Below the pieces are notes generated by a model. The model ran no database searches, was not told where the DNA came from, and saw only the letters and a list, made by a program, of their open reading frames with translations. The position numbers and the translations under genes were made by a program. Below are positions 1 through 6,564 of a DNA stretch of 10,229 nt, piece after piece (position 1 is the first letter of the stretch; each line of letters begins with the position of its first letter). Source of the DNA: JAKQHY01 sp034429675 (GTDB lineage Bacteria > Chloroflexota > Anaerolineae > B4-G1 > SLSP01); the NCBI GenBank assembly GCA_034429675.1, contig DAOUFX010000121.1, positions 1 to 10,229 on the forward strand. Reading direction: 5' to 3'.

Positions 1-8
1 GAGGGGTC

Positions 9-25
9 TGGGGGCATTGCCCCCA
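9..25. repeat. Short GC-rich hairpin at window edge
   Basis: A 7-bp perfect inverted repeat (TGGGGGC / GCCCCCA) with a 3-base ATT loop. It is not followed by a T tract, so it is not a canonical terminator. It may be the tail of a gene or a dispersed intergenic element whose other part lies left of the window. The rest of 1-206 holds no gene that I can support. Bases from about 100 to 185 are AT-rich, as expected for the leader of the gene that starts at 207. Confidence 0.35.
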
Positions 26-154
26 AACCGCTCCCACTTCTCCCTCTTTCTATTGAGATGATACGTTTTTCCTGGCTTCGCTCAGTGTGTGAATAATTTG
101 TTTGAGTTTGGCTGTGTATTAGATGCTTGCAGCCTTTCTCAATGATTTTTGTTT

Positions 155-160
155 TATAGT
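155..160 (+). promoter_or_regulatory. Possible -10 element upstream of nrdD
   Basis: TATAGT lies in the AT-rich leader about 46 bases before the nrdD start codon and differs from TATAAT at one position. I find no convincing -35 hexamer at 16-18 bases upstream, and no NrdR-box-like palindrome or cobalamin riboswitch in 1-206. The call is weak and rests on the -10 match and the local AT richness only. Confidence 0.2.
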
Positions 161-206
161 TGATTTTAGTAAAAATAAATTTTATCAGTGAAAGGAGCGA
201 GCAGAT

Positions 207-2237
207 ATGACGGTGGAACGCATTATGAAGCGCGACGGCGCGGTGGTGGACTTCGACCGTAAGCGTATCGAGACAGCGATGTACGCAGCCGCGCGCGCAA
301 CGGGAAACGGTGTGGGCCGTTCGTGGGCCGAAACGCTCTCGTGGGCGGTGGTGGCTCTCTTGAACGAGCGCGTCAACGGCAGCGGCCGCGTCCCGCACGT
401 GGAGGAAATTCAGGACATCGTCGAGGAGGTGTTGGTAAAATCCGGCAATCAAAAGGTGGCGAAGGCTTACATTCTGTACCGGCAAAAGCGCGCCGACGCG
501 CGGGCCACCGAGCGGATGCTGTTGGATTCTGAGAAGCTGGTCGAGGATTATTTGCAGCGCGCCGACTGGCGGGTCAACGAAAACAGCAATATGAATTATT
601 CTTTGCAGGGCCTCAATTTTTATCTGGCTTCATCCATTGCCGCGCGTTACTGGCTTCACCGTATTTATCCGCCCGAGGTGCAACAGGCGCACATCGGCGG
701 CGAGGTGCACATTCACGATTTGGGGATGTTGTCGGTGTATTGTTGTGGCTGGGATTTGATGGATTTGTTGGAGCAGGGATTTGGCGGGGTTTCGGCAAAG
801 ATCGAGAGCCGCCCACCCAAACATCTGCGCACGGCTTTAGGGCAGCTGGTCAACTTTTTCTATACGCTTCAGGGCGAATCGGCCGGCGCTGTGGCCGTTT
901 CCAATTTCGACACGCTGTTAGCGCCGTTTATTCGTTACGACGGCCTGGATTACGTTCAGGTCAAGCAGGCCGTGCAGGAATTTGTGTTCAACATCAATGT
1001 CCCGACGCGGGTCGGGTTCCAGACGCCTTTCACCAATGTGACGATGGACCTGGTCGCCCCTTCGACGTTGGCCGACGAGCCGGTCATCATCGGCGGGGAG
1101 ATGCAAGCGACCACCTATGGCGAATTCCAGGCCGAGATGGACATGATCAACCGGGCGTTTGCCGAGGTGATGTTGGAGGGCGACGCCAAGGGGCGCGTCT
1201 TCACGTTCCCCATTCCGACTTACAACATCAGCCGCGATTTTGACTGGGAGAACGACGACCTGGCTCCGATCTGGGCTATGACGGCCAAGTATGGCATCCC
1301 CTACTTTGCCAATTTTATCAACAGCGACATGGACCCTGAAGATGCGCGCAGTATGTGCTGCCGGTTGCGCCTCGATAACCGCGAGCTGCGCAAGCGGGTG
1401 GGCGGCTTGTTCGCTGCGGCGCCGCTCACCGGCTCGGTGGGCGTGGTGACGCTCAACCTGACCCGCCTGGGCTATCAGGCCCGCAATGAGCACGATTTCT
1501 GCGAGCGGCTTGAGCGTTTGATGGAAGTGAGCCGCACCAGTTTGGAGATCAAGCGCAAGATGTTGGAGATGTTCACCGAGCGTGGTCTGTATCCTTACAG
1601 TCACCATTTCCTGCGCAACGTCAAGGCGCGCACGGGAAAATTCTGGAGCAACCATTTCTCAACGATCGGCCTCAACGGGATGCACGAGGCGTGCCAGAAT
1701 TTGTTGGGGGTAGGCATTGAGCATCCCGATGGCCATGCCTTTGCCATCCGGGTTTTGAACTTCATGCGCGGCGTTTTGGCCCGCTTCCAGGAGGAGACCG
1801 GGCATCTCTACAACCTGGAGGCCACGCCGGCCGAGGGCGCTTCCTTCCGGCTTGCCCGCGCCGACAGGGAACTTTACAGCGACATCATCGCCTCCGGGAG
1901 CGAGGTTGCGCCTTACTACACCAACTCGACGCATCTCCCCGTTGATTTCACCGATGATTTGTTTGCCGTGCTGGATCACCAGGACGATTTGCAGACGCTC
2001 TACACCGGCGGCACAGTGTTGCACATCTTTCTGGGGGAGCAGTTGGAGGATTGGCGGCAAGCCCGGCAGTTGGTGCGTACCGTCGCCGAAAACTATCGCC
2101 TGCCCTACTACACGCTCACGCCGACGTTTAGTATCTGCCCGGTCCACGGCTACATCCCCGGCGCACACCCGTATTGCCCTCACGAGCACACGGCGGAACA
2201 GTTGCAGCGCTTTGGGAGACCGGTCTCGTCGCAGTGA
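207..2237 (+). CDS. nrdD: Anaerobic (class III) ribonucleoside-triphosphate reductase, lacking the glycyl-radical loop
   Basis: Family role: reduction of ribonucleoside triphosphates to deoxyribonucleotides for DNA synthesis under anoxia, in the cytoplasm, with the activase NrdG. The 676-residue product has an N-terminal ATP-cone (about 4-95, beginning VERIMKRDGAVVDFDRKRIE), an allosteric nucleotide-sensing domain. The catalytic barrel follows: GGEVHIHDL (164-172), YCCGW (178-182), SMCCRLRLD (382-390, with the expected thiyl-radical cysteine), NHFSTIGLNGMHEA (482-495) and NLEATPAEG (536-544). The end holds a C/H-rich metal-site motif (C644, H647, C657, H661). Family members then continue through a glycyl-radical loop (RVxGY type). 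Here the protein stops at residue 676 without it, and no frame downstream encodes it. The ATG has an AAAGGAG ribosome site at 191-197. A terminator follows directly, and nrdG is not in the window. Family assignment is near certain; activity as a normal NrdD is doubtful. Confidence 0.93.
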   Translation: MTVERIMKRDGAVVDFDRKRIETAMYAAARATGNGVGRSWAETLSWAVVALLNERVNGSGRVPHVEEIQDIVEEVLVKSGNQKVAKAYILYRQKRADARATERMLLDSEKLVEDYLQRADWRVNENSNMNYSLQGLNFYLASSIAARYWLHRIYPPEVQQAHIGGEVHIHDLGMLSVYCCGWDLMDLLEQGFGGVSAKIESRPPKHLRTALGQLVNFFYTLQGESAGAVAVSNFDTLLAPFIRYDGLDYVQVKQAVQEFVFNINVPTRVGFQTPFTNVTMDLVAPSTLADEPVIIGGEMQATTYGEFQAEMDMINRAFAEVMLEGDAKGRVFTFPIPTYNISRDFDWENDDLAPIWAMTAKYGIPYFANFINSDMDPEDARSMCCRLRLDNRELRKRVGGLFAAAPLTGSVGVVTLNLTRLGYQARNEHDFCERLERLMEVSRTSLEIKRKMLEMFTERGLYPYSHHFLRNVKARTGKFWSNHFSTIGLNGMHEACQNLLGVGIEHPDGHAFAIRVLNFMRGVLARFQEETGHLYNLEATPAEGASFRLARADRELYSDIIASGSEVAPYYTNSTHLPVDFTDDLFAVLDHQDDLQTLYTGGTVLHIFLGEQLEDWRQARQLVRTVAENYRLPYYTLTPTFSICPVHGYIPGAHPYCPHEHTAEQLQRFGRPVSSQ

Positions 2238-2263
2238 TGCGGTTTGTGTGATGAAGGTTTCGG

Positions 2264-2298
2264 GTTCCCGCAGGTTCATTCCTGCGGGAACTTTTTTT
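2264..2298 (+). terminator. Intrinsic terminator of nrdD
   Basis: An 11-bp perfect stem (GTTCCCGCAGG / CCTGCGGGAAC) with a 6-base loop (TTCATT) is followed at once by seven T residues (2292-2298). It begins 27 bases after the nrdD stop codon and lies between the convergent ends of nrdD and the minus-strand gene ending at 2308. There is no T tract in the minus direction, so it should act on nrdD transcripts only. Confidence 0.92.
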
Positions 2299-2307
2299 GG
2301 GGGAGGA

Positions 2308-2718
2308 TCAGCGGGGTTCTGTAGAGATGCTGATATGCTCGCCATCCACGCTGATGTGGTCGCCGGTGTGAATGTCAGCGATGGGGAGACGGTCTACCAT
2401 CGGAATGTCGGCAATGATGGCGCCGACGGCGACAATTGGCTCGCTCTCGGCATTGAGGATGGCTGCCGGAGCACATCCGTTGACAGCGAGTTGATAGAGG
2501 ATGTATGATCCGACGGTGCTGCCTTTTCCTGTCGGGAAGACCAGTACCCTGCCGGCGATGCATTGGCCTTCGAGGGGATGCCCCTTTTCGGTGACAATCC
2601 CCGTTTCCCCATCCACGCCGCCCAGGAAACCGATCGGTTCGGTGGAGGTCAACGCTATCCCCTGCGCCTTGCCCCGCCGGATAACGCGCCCGGCGAGTTC
2701 ATGTTCTGAAGTGTTCAT
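2308..2718 (-). CDS. Aconitase-X family swivelling-domain (small) subunit, DUF126; phosphomevalonate dehydratase small-subunit-like
   Basis: The 136-residue product matches the DUF126/AcnX swivel domain along its length: GRVIRRGKAQGIAL (10-23), EPIGFLGGVDGETG (27-40), GHPLEGQCIAGRVLVFPTGKG (46-66), GKGSTVGSY (64-72), NAESEPIVAVGAIIADIPMVD (89-109). Known relatives form the small subunit of archaeal phosphomevalonate dehydratase (modified mevalonate pathway) or of hydroxyproline dehydratases, pairing with a large DUF521 subunit that holds the iron-sulfur cluster. No large subunit lies next to it here, so the substrate is unknown. I chose the ATG at 2718 because GAGGAG precedes it by 3 bases and the domain begins soon after. 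A start at 2784 would place 22 unrelated residues inside a hairpin. It lies 134 bases downstream of the Nudix gene on the same strand, with an inverted repeat between. Confidence 0.86.
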   Translation of the reverse strand: MNTSEHELAGRVIRRGKAQGIALTSTEPIGFLGGVDGETGIVTEKGHPLEGQCIAGRVLVFPTGKGSTVGSYILYQLAVNGCAPAAILNAESEPIVAVGAIIADIPMVDRLPIADIHTGDHISVDGEHISISTEPR

Positions 2719-2754
2719 GGTCTCCTCGCTGATGCAGTGGAGGGTTAAAAGGAA

Positions 2755-2794
2755 GTGTTTTTTCGTGCGGGTCCCCCCCTGCACGAAAAAACAC
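2755..2794. repeat. Perfect 14-bp inverted repeat with C-rich loop
   Basis: The arms GTGTTTTTTCGTGC (2755-2768) and GCACGAAAAAACAC (2781-2794) are exact reverse complements around a 12-base loop holding GGG and a run of seven C. G/C pairing inside the loop could lengthen the stem. It lies on the minus strand between the Nudix stop codon and the start of the DUF126 gene. Neither direction has a T tract after the 3' arm, so it is not a textbook terminator, although runs of T and A lie inside the arms. It could end or weaken Nudix transcription, or be a protein-binding or mobile-element boundary. Confidence 0.8.
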
Positions 2795-2851
2795 GCTTCT
2801 ATTTACAAAGAAGTGGGTTTCGCGGGTGGCGCTTCCGGCTAACGGTCCGCG

Positions 2852-3301
2852 CTAAGTCGAATGAGGCCACACCAAATTGACCGCGAAGTCAGCAAGTGGA
2901 ACGAGCGGTAACTGCCGAACTTGATGTTCATCGAACCAGCGACAGTGATCGGTGGTTCCATGGTGTTCATCCCTGAGTTCGAAATGACCAAGCGTCAGGT
3001 CATAAATGATCCCGATGTAGTGGACCGAGTTGTATGGGCGGTCTTCGCTTCTCAGGTAGGTGTGCGAAAAGATGGCGGTTACCTGGGCGCTTTGGATATC
3101 TGTAATCCCGGTTTCTTCTTCCAACTCACGAAGAACCGCCGCATCCGGATGCTCTCCCCACTCGACACCTCCACCAGGCAATGTCCATCGCCCTTTATCG
3201 ACCCCATCTGCTAGACGAACAAGGAGAAGATGGCCTGAAGGATTGCGACACAATCCATAGGCGCCATGGTAGACACGAGGATGATCTGTTGTTGATGGCA
3301 T
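2852..3301 (-). CDS. Nudix hydrolase (MutT-like NUDIX domain protein)
   Basis: The 149-residue product carries a complete Nudix box, G-x5-E-x7-REUxEExGU, read as GGVEWGE, seven residues, then RELEEETGI (about residues 45-67). This is the Mg-binding catalytic site of enzymes that split nucleoside diphosphates linked to another moiety. WTLPGGGVEWGE before it and IGIIYDL after it fit the fold. No substrate can be named: specificity is not visible from the box. The ATG at 3301 is chosen over an in-frame ATG at 3361 because the latter overlaps the -10 hexamer of the gene's promoter. GGAAGTG precedes the chosen start by about six bases. Three hand-counted lines of the gene have 31-33 G+C per 60 bases, clearly below the flanking carboxylase genes, which hints at a separate origin. 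Confidence 0.88.
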   Translation of the reverse strand: MPSTTDHPRVYHGAYGLCRNPSGHLLLVRLADGVDKGRWTLPGGGVEWGEHPDAAVLRELEEETGITDIQSAQVTAIFSHTYLRSEDRPYNSVHYIGIIYDLTLGHFELRDEHHGTTDHCRWFDEHQVRQLPLVPLADFAVNLVWPHST

Positions 3302-3359
3302 GCGTTTCACTTCCAAAAATTTAGGAACTGTAATGACGGTTAAAGGCGGCCTAACCGGC

Positions 3360-3389
3360 ATTATAGCGTAATTTTTGGGAAATTGTCAC
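3360..3389 (-). promoter_or_regulatory. Sigma-70-type promoter of the Nudix gene
   Basis: Read on the minus strand: GTGACA (3389-3384), an 18-base spacer, then a perfect TATAAT (3365-3360). The -35 has one mismatch to TTGACA. Transcription would begin near 3353, about 50 bases before the Nudix ATG. The -35 box overlaps the last four bases of accC, so the promoter sits on the 3' end of the upstream gene. The early leader could fold into a small hairpin (GGTTAGG with CCT and AACC). Confidence 0.6.
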
Positions 3390-4861
3390 TCCATCTGCTC
3401 GCGCCACGCGGTTGTTCGCCAGGCGTTTTCGGCGGTAGGGGCTGTGACCTGCCTGGCTTTCCGCCGGTGCGCCAGCAAGGCAGCAACCAGAGCGGCATCC
3501 CGTTCCAGGGCGGTCTTTTCTTCTGTCTCCGGCGGGCGGAACGTGTCCAGATAGGTGGTGTCAAAGTTGCCGGTTTGGAACGGCAGGCTGTCCACGATTT
3601 GAAAGAGAAACTCCAGGTCGGTGGCGACGCCGCCGATTTGAAATTCGCGCAGCGCGCGGCGCAGGCGCAGGATGGCGACCGCGCGGTTTTCTCCCCAGGC
3701 GCTTACCTTTGCCAGCAATGAGTCGTAGTCGGATGTTACCACCATCCCCGGATAAAGGGCGCTGTCCACGCGGATGCCCGGCCCCCCCGGCTCTTTGAGG
3801 TGCAGGACGTTGCCGGTGGCAGGTAGAAAACCGGCGGATGGGTCCTCGGCGAGCACCCGCGCTTCGATGGCGGTTCCGCGCATTTCTACCGCATCCTGCG
3901 TGTAGCGCAACGGTTTCCCGGCGGCCAGTCGAATTTGTTCTTTGACCAGATCCAGCCCCGTGACCATCTCCGTGACCGGGTGTTCGACCTGGATGCGCGG
4001 GTTGATTTCGATGAAATGGAATTGTCCCGTGTTGTCCAGCAGAAATTCCACCGTGCCCAGGCTGCGGTAGGCCAGGGCGCGACCTACCCGCGCGGCTGCG
4101 TCGTAGAGGAAGTCCCGCTGCGCCGCGTTCAGATCGTGGGCGGGGGCTTCTTCGACCAGCTTCTGCCGGCGTCGTTGGATGGAGCATTCGCGTTCGCCCA
4201 GGCACAGGATGCGCCCGGCGCCGTCGCCCAGGATTTGCACTTCGATGTGGCGCGCGCGTTGCACCAGCGGTTCGAGGTAGACCGTGTCATCGCCAAAGGC
4301 GGCTTGCGCTTCTTTGCGCGCCGCGGCGACCATGTCCGCCAGTTCGTTGGGATTGCGCGCCAGGCGGATGCCGCGCCCGCCGCCGCCGGCGGTAGCCTTG
4401 ACCAGCACCGGATACTGCGCCTGCGCGGCTACGTCTGCGACGATGTCCGCGGTGAGCGGCGTATCTGGACCGGGGAGCACCGGCAGGCCCGCGTCGCGGG
4501 CGGCGCGGCGGGCGGCCAGCTTGTCGCCGGTCAGCGCGATGGTCTCCGGGCGTGGCCCGATGAAGATAAATCCTGAATTTTCAACGGCGCGGGCAAAGTC
4601 GGCGTTTTCTGAAAGAAACCCGTACCCCGGGTGGACTGCTTTGGCGCCGCTGCGTTGCGCCGCAGCGAGAACCTTTTCGATATTGAGGTAGCTCTGCGCC
4701 GCCGGCGTCTCTCCGATGTATAGCGCCTCGTCGGCGTAGCGGGTGTGCAGCGCCTCGCGATCCGCTTCGGAGTAGATGGCCACGCTGGGAACCCCCAGGT
4801 CGCGGCAGGCGCGCAGGATGCGGATGGCAATTTCGCCGCGGTTGGCGACTAGAACTTTCAT
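3386..4861 (-). CDS. accC: Biotin carboxylase subunit of acyl-CoA carboxylase
   Basis: Catalyses ATP-dependent carboxylation of biotin on a carrier protein, the first half-reaction of acetyl- or propionyl-CoA carboxylase. The 491-residue product has the full ATP-grasp fold: MKVLVANRGEIAIRI at the N terminus, HPGYGFLSENADFA (77-90), glycine-rich ATP loop KATAGGGGRGIRL (155-167), ERECSIQRRRQKLVEEAP (223-240) and EINPRIQVEHPVTE (285-298) with the catalytic E285 and R289. By analogy to E. coli AccC, K114 and K155 bind ATP. There is no biotinyl domain. The tail past about 440 (FRPPETEE to the end) makes it longer than the usual ~450 residues and resembles the linker of propionyl-CoA carboxylase alpha chains. 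The ATG at 4861 is preferred over a TTG at 4867, since GAGG lies a proper six bases before the ATG. It follows pccB by 15 bases, so the two are almost certainly co-transcribed. Confidence 0.92.
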   Translation of the reverse strand: MKVLVANRGEIAIRILRACRDLGVPSVAIYSEADREALHTRYADEALYIGETPAAQSYLNIEKVLAAAQRSGAKAVHPGYGFLSENADFARAVENSGFIFIGPRPETIALTGDKLAARRAARDAGLPVLPGPDTPLTADIVADVAAQAQYPVLVKATAGGGGRGIRLARNPNELADMVAAARKEAQAAFGDDTVYLEPLVQRARHIEVQILGDGAGRILCLGERECSIQRRRQKLVEEAPAHDLNAAQRDFLYDAAARVGRALAYRSLGTVEFLLDNTGQFHFIEINPRIQVEHPVTEMVTGLDLVKEQIRLAAGKPLRYTQDAVEMRGTAIEARVLAEDPSAGFLPATGNVLHLKEPGGPGIRVDSALYPGMVVTSDYDSLLAKVSAWGENRAVAILRLRRALREFQIGGVATDLEFLFQIVDSLPFQTGNFDTTYLDTFRPPETEEKTALERDAALVAALLAHRRKARQVTAPTAENAWRTTAWREQME

Positions 4862-4876
4862 GGGCAACCTCGATTT

Positions 4877-6433
4877 TTACAGGGGAATATTTCCGTGCTT
4901 GCGCTTCGGCGTTGTCTGGCGTTTGTCGCGCAGGAAATCCAGCGCCGCGTTGATGCGCGCGCGGCTTTCGGCAGGGTCTATCACGTCGTCCAGATAGCCG
5001 CGTGAGGCGGCGACGAACGGGTTGGCCAGGTCTTCGCGATAGTGCTGAACCAGTTCTGTGCGGCGGGCTTCCGGGTCGGCGACGGCGGCCAGCTCTTTGC
5101 GAAAGACCGTGTTGACCGCGCTTTCGGGCCCCATCACGGCGATTTCGGCGTCCGGCCAGGCCAGATTGACATCGCCGGCCAGATGTTTCGATCCCATGAC
5201 GATGTAAGCGCCACCGTAAGCTTTGCGCAGGATGAGCGTGATCTTGGGCACGGTGGCCTCGGCGTAGGCGAAAATTAGTTTGGCGCCGTGGCGGATGATG
5301 CCGTTGTGTTCCTGCTCTATGCCGGGCAGGAAGCCGGGTGTGTCCACCAACGTCACCACCGGGATGTGGAAAGCGTCGCAGAAGCGGATGAAGCGCGCGC
5401 CCTTGTCGCTGGCGTCAATGTCCAGCACTCCGGCCAACAGCGCCGGCTGGTTGGCGACCACTCCGATGGGGTGCCCGTCCATCCGCGCAAAACCGACGAC
5501 GAGATTTTGCGCGTAGGCGGCTTGCACCTCAAGAAATTCGCCGTTGTCCACCAGAGCTGCGACAACACTGTGCGCGTCGTAAGGGCTTTGCGGGTCCGTG
5601 GGGACTATCGCGCTCAATTCGGGGGTGGGGCGCCGTGGATCATCTTCACCGGGGAGGCGCGGCGGCGCGGCGAGGTTGTTGGACGGCAGGTAGGACAGCA
5701 GCCAGCGCAATTGCGTGAAGGCAGCTTCCTCATCGGGTGCGGTGAAGTGCGCCACGCCGCTGTGAGCGCCGTGAATTTCTGCGCCGCCGAGCGTCTCGAA
5801 GTCCACGTCCTCGCGGGTCACGGTACGGATCACGTCCGGGCCGGTGATGAACATGTGCGACGTCTGCTCGACCATCATTACAAAGTCGTTGATGGCCGGC
5901 GAATAGACCGCGCCGCCGGCGCAGGGGCCGAGAATGATTGAGATTTGAGGAATGACGCCGGAAGCGCGGACGTTGCGTTGGAAGATTTCGCCGTAGGCGG
6001 CCAGCGCATCCACGCCTTCCTGGATGCGCGCGCCGCCGGAGTCGTTGAGACCGATCAGCGGAACGCCATTTTGGATGGCTAAATCCATCACGTGGGCAAT
6101 CTTACGCCCGTGCGCCTCGCCGACCGAGCCGCCGAGCACGGTGAAGTCCTGAGCGAACACGCACACCGGGCGCCCTTCGATTTTGCCGGTTCCCGTCACC
6201 ACGCCATCGCCGCTGGGGTGGGCCTCATCCAGCCCAAACCCGGTCGCGCGGTGGGTCACGAACATGCCGATTTCGTTGAAAGTGTCGGGGTCGAGCAATG
6301 CTGCGAGGCGTTCACGGGCGGTTTGCTTGCCTTTGGCATGTTGCGCTGCGATGCGGGTTTCCCCTCCGCCCTGGCGGGCGTCATCGCGGCGTTTTTGAAC
6401 GATGGAGGCATTGTTTTGTGGCAACTTTTTCAA
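4877..6433 (-). CDS. pccB: Acyl-CoA (propionyl-CoA-type) carboxylase beta subunit, carboxyltransferase
   Basis: Transfers the carboxyl group from carboxybiotin to an acyl-CoA, giving methylmalonyl-CoA from propionyl-CoA. The 518-residue product has both crotonase-like halves of the family: GGGETRIAAQHAKGKQTARERL (22-43), oxyanion-hole segments SGGARIQEG (132-140) and GPCAGGAVYSPA (169-180) in the N half; TPGFLPGIEQEHNGIIRHGAK (365-385) and RKAYGGAYIVMGSKH (403-417) in the C half; and the family ending KHGNIPL. D421 in GDVNLAWP matches the aspartate that favours propionyl-CoA in the Streptomyces PccB work, so propionyl-CoA is the likelier substrate. Methylmalonyl-CoA decarboxylase alpha subunits look alike and cannot be fully excluded, but the adjacent accC argues for a carboxylase. 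The start is a TTG at 6433 with AGAGGG five bases upstream; no in-frame ATG fits better. Confidence 0.92.
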   Translation of the reverse strand: MKKLPQNNASIVQKRRDDARQGGGETRIAAQHAKGKQTARERLAALLDPDTFNEIGMFVTHRATGFGLDEAHPSGDGVVTGTGKIEGRPVCVFAQDFTVLGGSVGEAHGRKIAHVMDLAIQNGVPLIGLNDSGGARIQEGVDALAAYGEIFQRNVRASGVIPQISIILGPCAGGAVYSPAINDFVMMVEQTSHMFITGPDVIRTVTREDVDFETLGGAEIHGAHSGVAHFTAPDEEAAFTQLRWLLSYLPSNNLAAPPRLPGEDDPRRPTPELSAIVPTDPQSPYDAHSVVAALVDNGEFLEVQAAYAQNLVVGFARMDGHPIGVVANQPALLAGVLDIDASDKGARFIRFCDAFHIPVVTLVDTPGFLPGIEQEHNGIIRHGAKLIFAYAEATVPKITLILRKAYGGAYIVMGSKHLAGDVNLAWPDAEIAVMGPESAVNTVFRKELAAVADPEARRTELVQHYREDLANPFVAASRGYLDDVIDPAESRARINAALDFLRDKRQTTPKRKHGNIPL

Positions 6434-6564
6434 GAATTCCCTCTGGTTTTGTCGTCCTGGAAAATTTCACCAACTGATAACACTGCCTTGCCGGGAAAGT
6501 TACGTGGGCTTTCTGGGAGGAGTTTACACTCACAACTTTTCAGATACCATGGGGTTAACTAGCG
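6434..6564. promoter_or_regulatory. Divergent intergenic region between pccB and the sigma factor gene
   Basis: This 131-base gap must hold the promoters for the pccB-accC operon (minus) and for the sigma factor gene (plus). I find no hexamer pair good enough to name on either strand. An in-frame TAA at 6556 shows that the sigma factor gene cannot begin further left than 6565. A GGGAGGAG run at 6511-6518 looks like a ribosome site but has no gene at the right distance. Confidence 0.3.

Noticed and set aside
1..206. Cobalamin riboswitch or NrdR boxes before nrdD
   Set aside because: I found neither the conserved B12-box-like core nor paired NrdR palindromes in the visible leader.
918..1655. 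Minus-strand open frame of 245 codons inside nrdD
   Set aside because: It lies wholly opposite a gene with clear family motifs, its product has no recognisable domain, and its length follows from the high G+C content.
2200..2340. Frameshift as the cause of the missing NrdD glycyl-radical loop
   Set aside because: All three frames after the stop codon were read; none contains an RVxGY-like motif, and a terminator follows at once.
1659..2345. Minus-strand open frame of 228 codons over the end of nrdD and its terminator
   Set aside because: It crosses the nrdD terminator, overlaps the end of the DUF126 gene in another frame and encodes no recognisable domain.
2719..2784. Upstream start for the DUF126 protein at 2784
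   Set aside because: The extra residues lie inside the inverted repeat, do not match the family, and the ATG at 2718 has its own ribosome site.
2830..3360. A true integron cassette around the Nudix gene
   Set aside because: Only one side shows a full GTTRRRY-type core and no paired attC structure or integrase is seen. It is kept only as a lead for transfer in general.
3302..3361. Upstream start for the Nudix protein at 3361
   Set aside because: That ATG overlaps the -10 hexamer, so it would not be part of the transcript.
3935..4576. Plus-strand open frame of 213 codons opposite accC
   Set aside because: Antisense shadow of a well-supported gene, with no domain and no ribosome site.
5288..5941. 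Plus-strand open frame of 217 codons opposite pccB
   Set aside because: Antisense shadow of a well-supported gene, with no recognisable domain.
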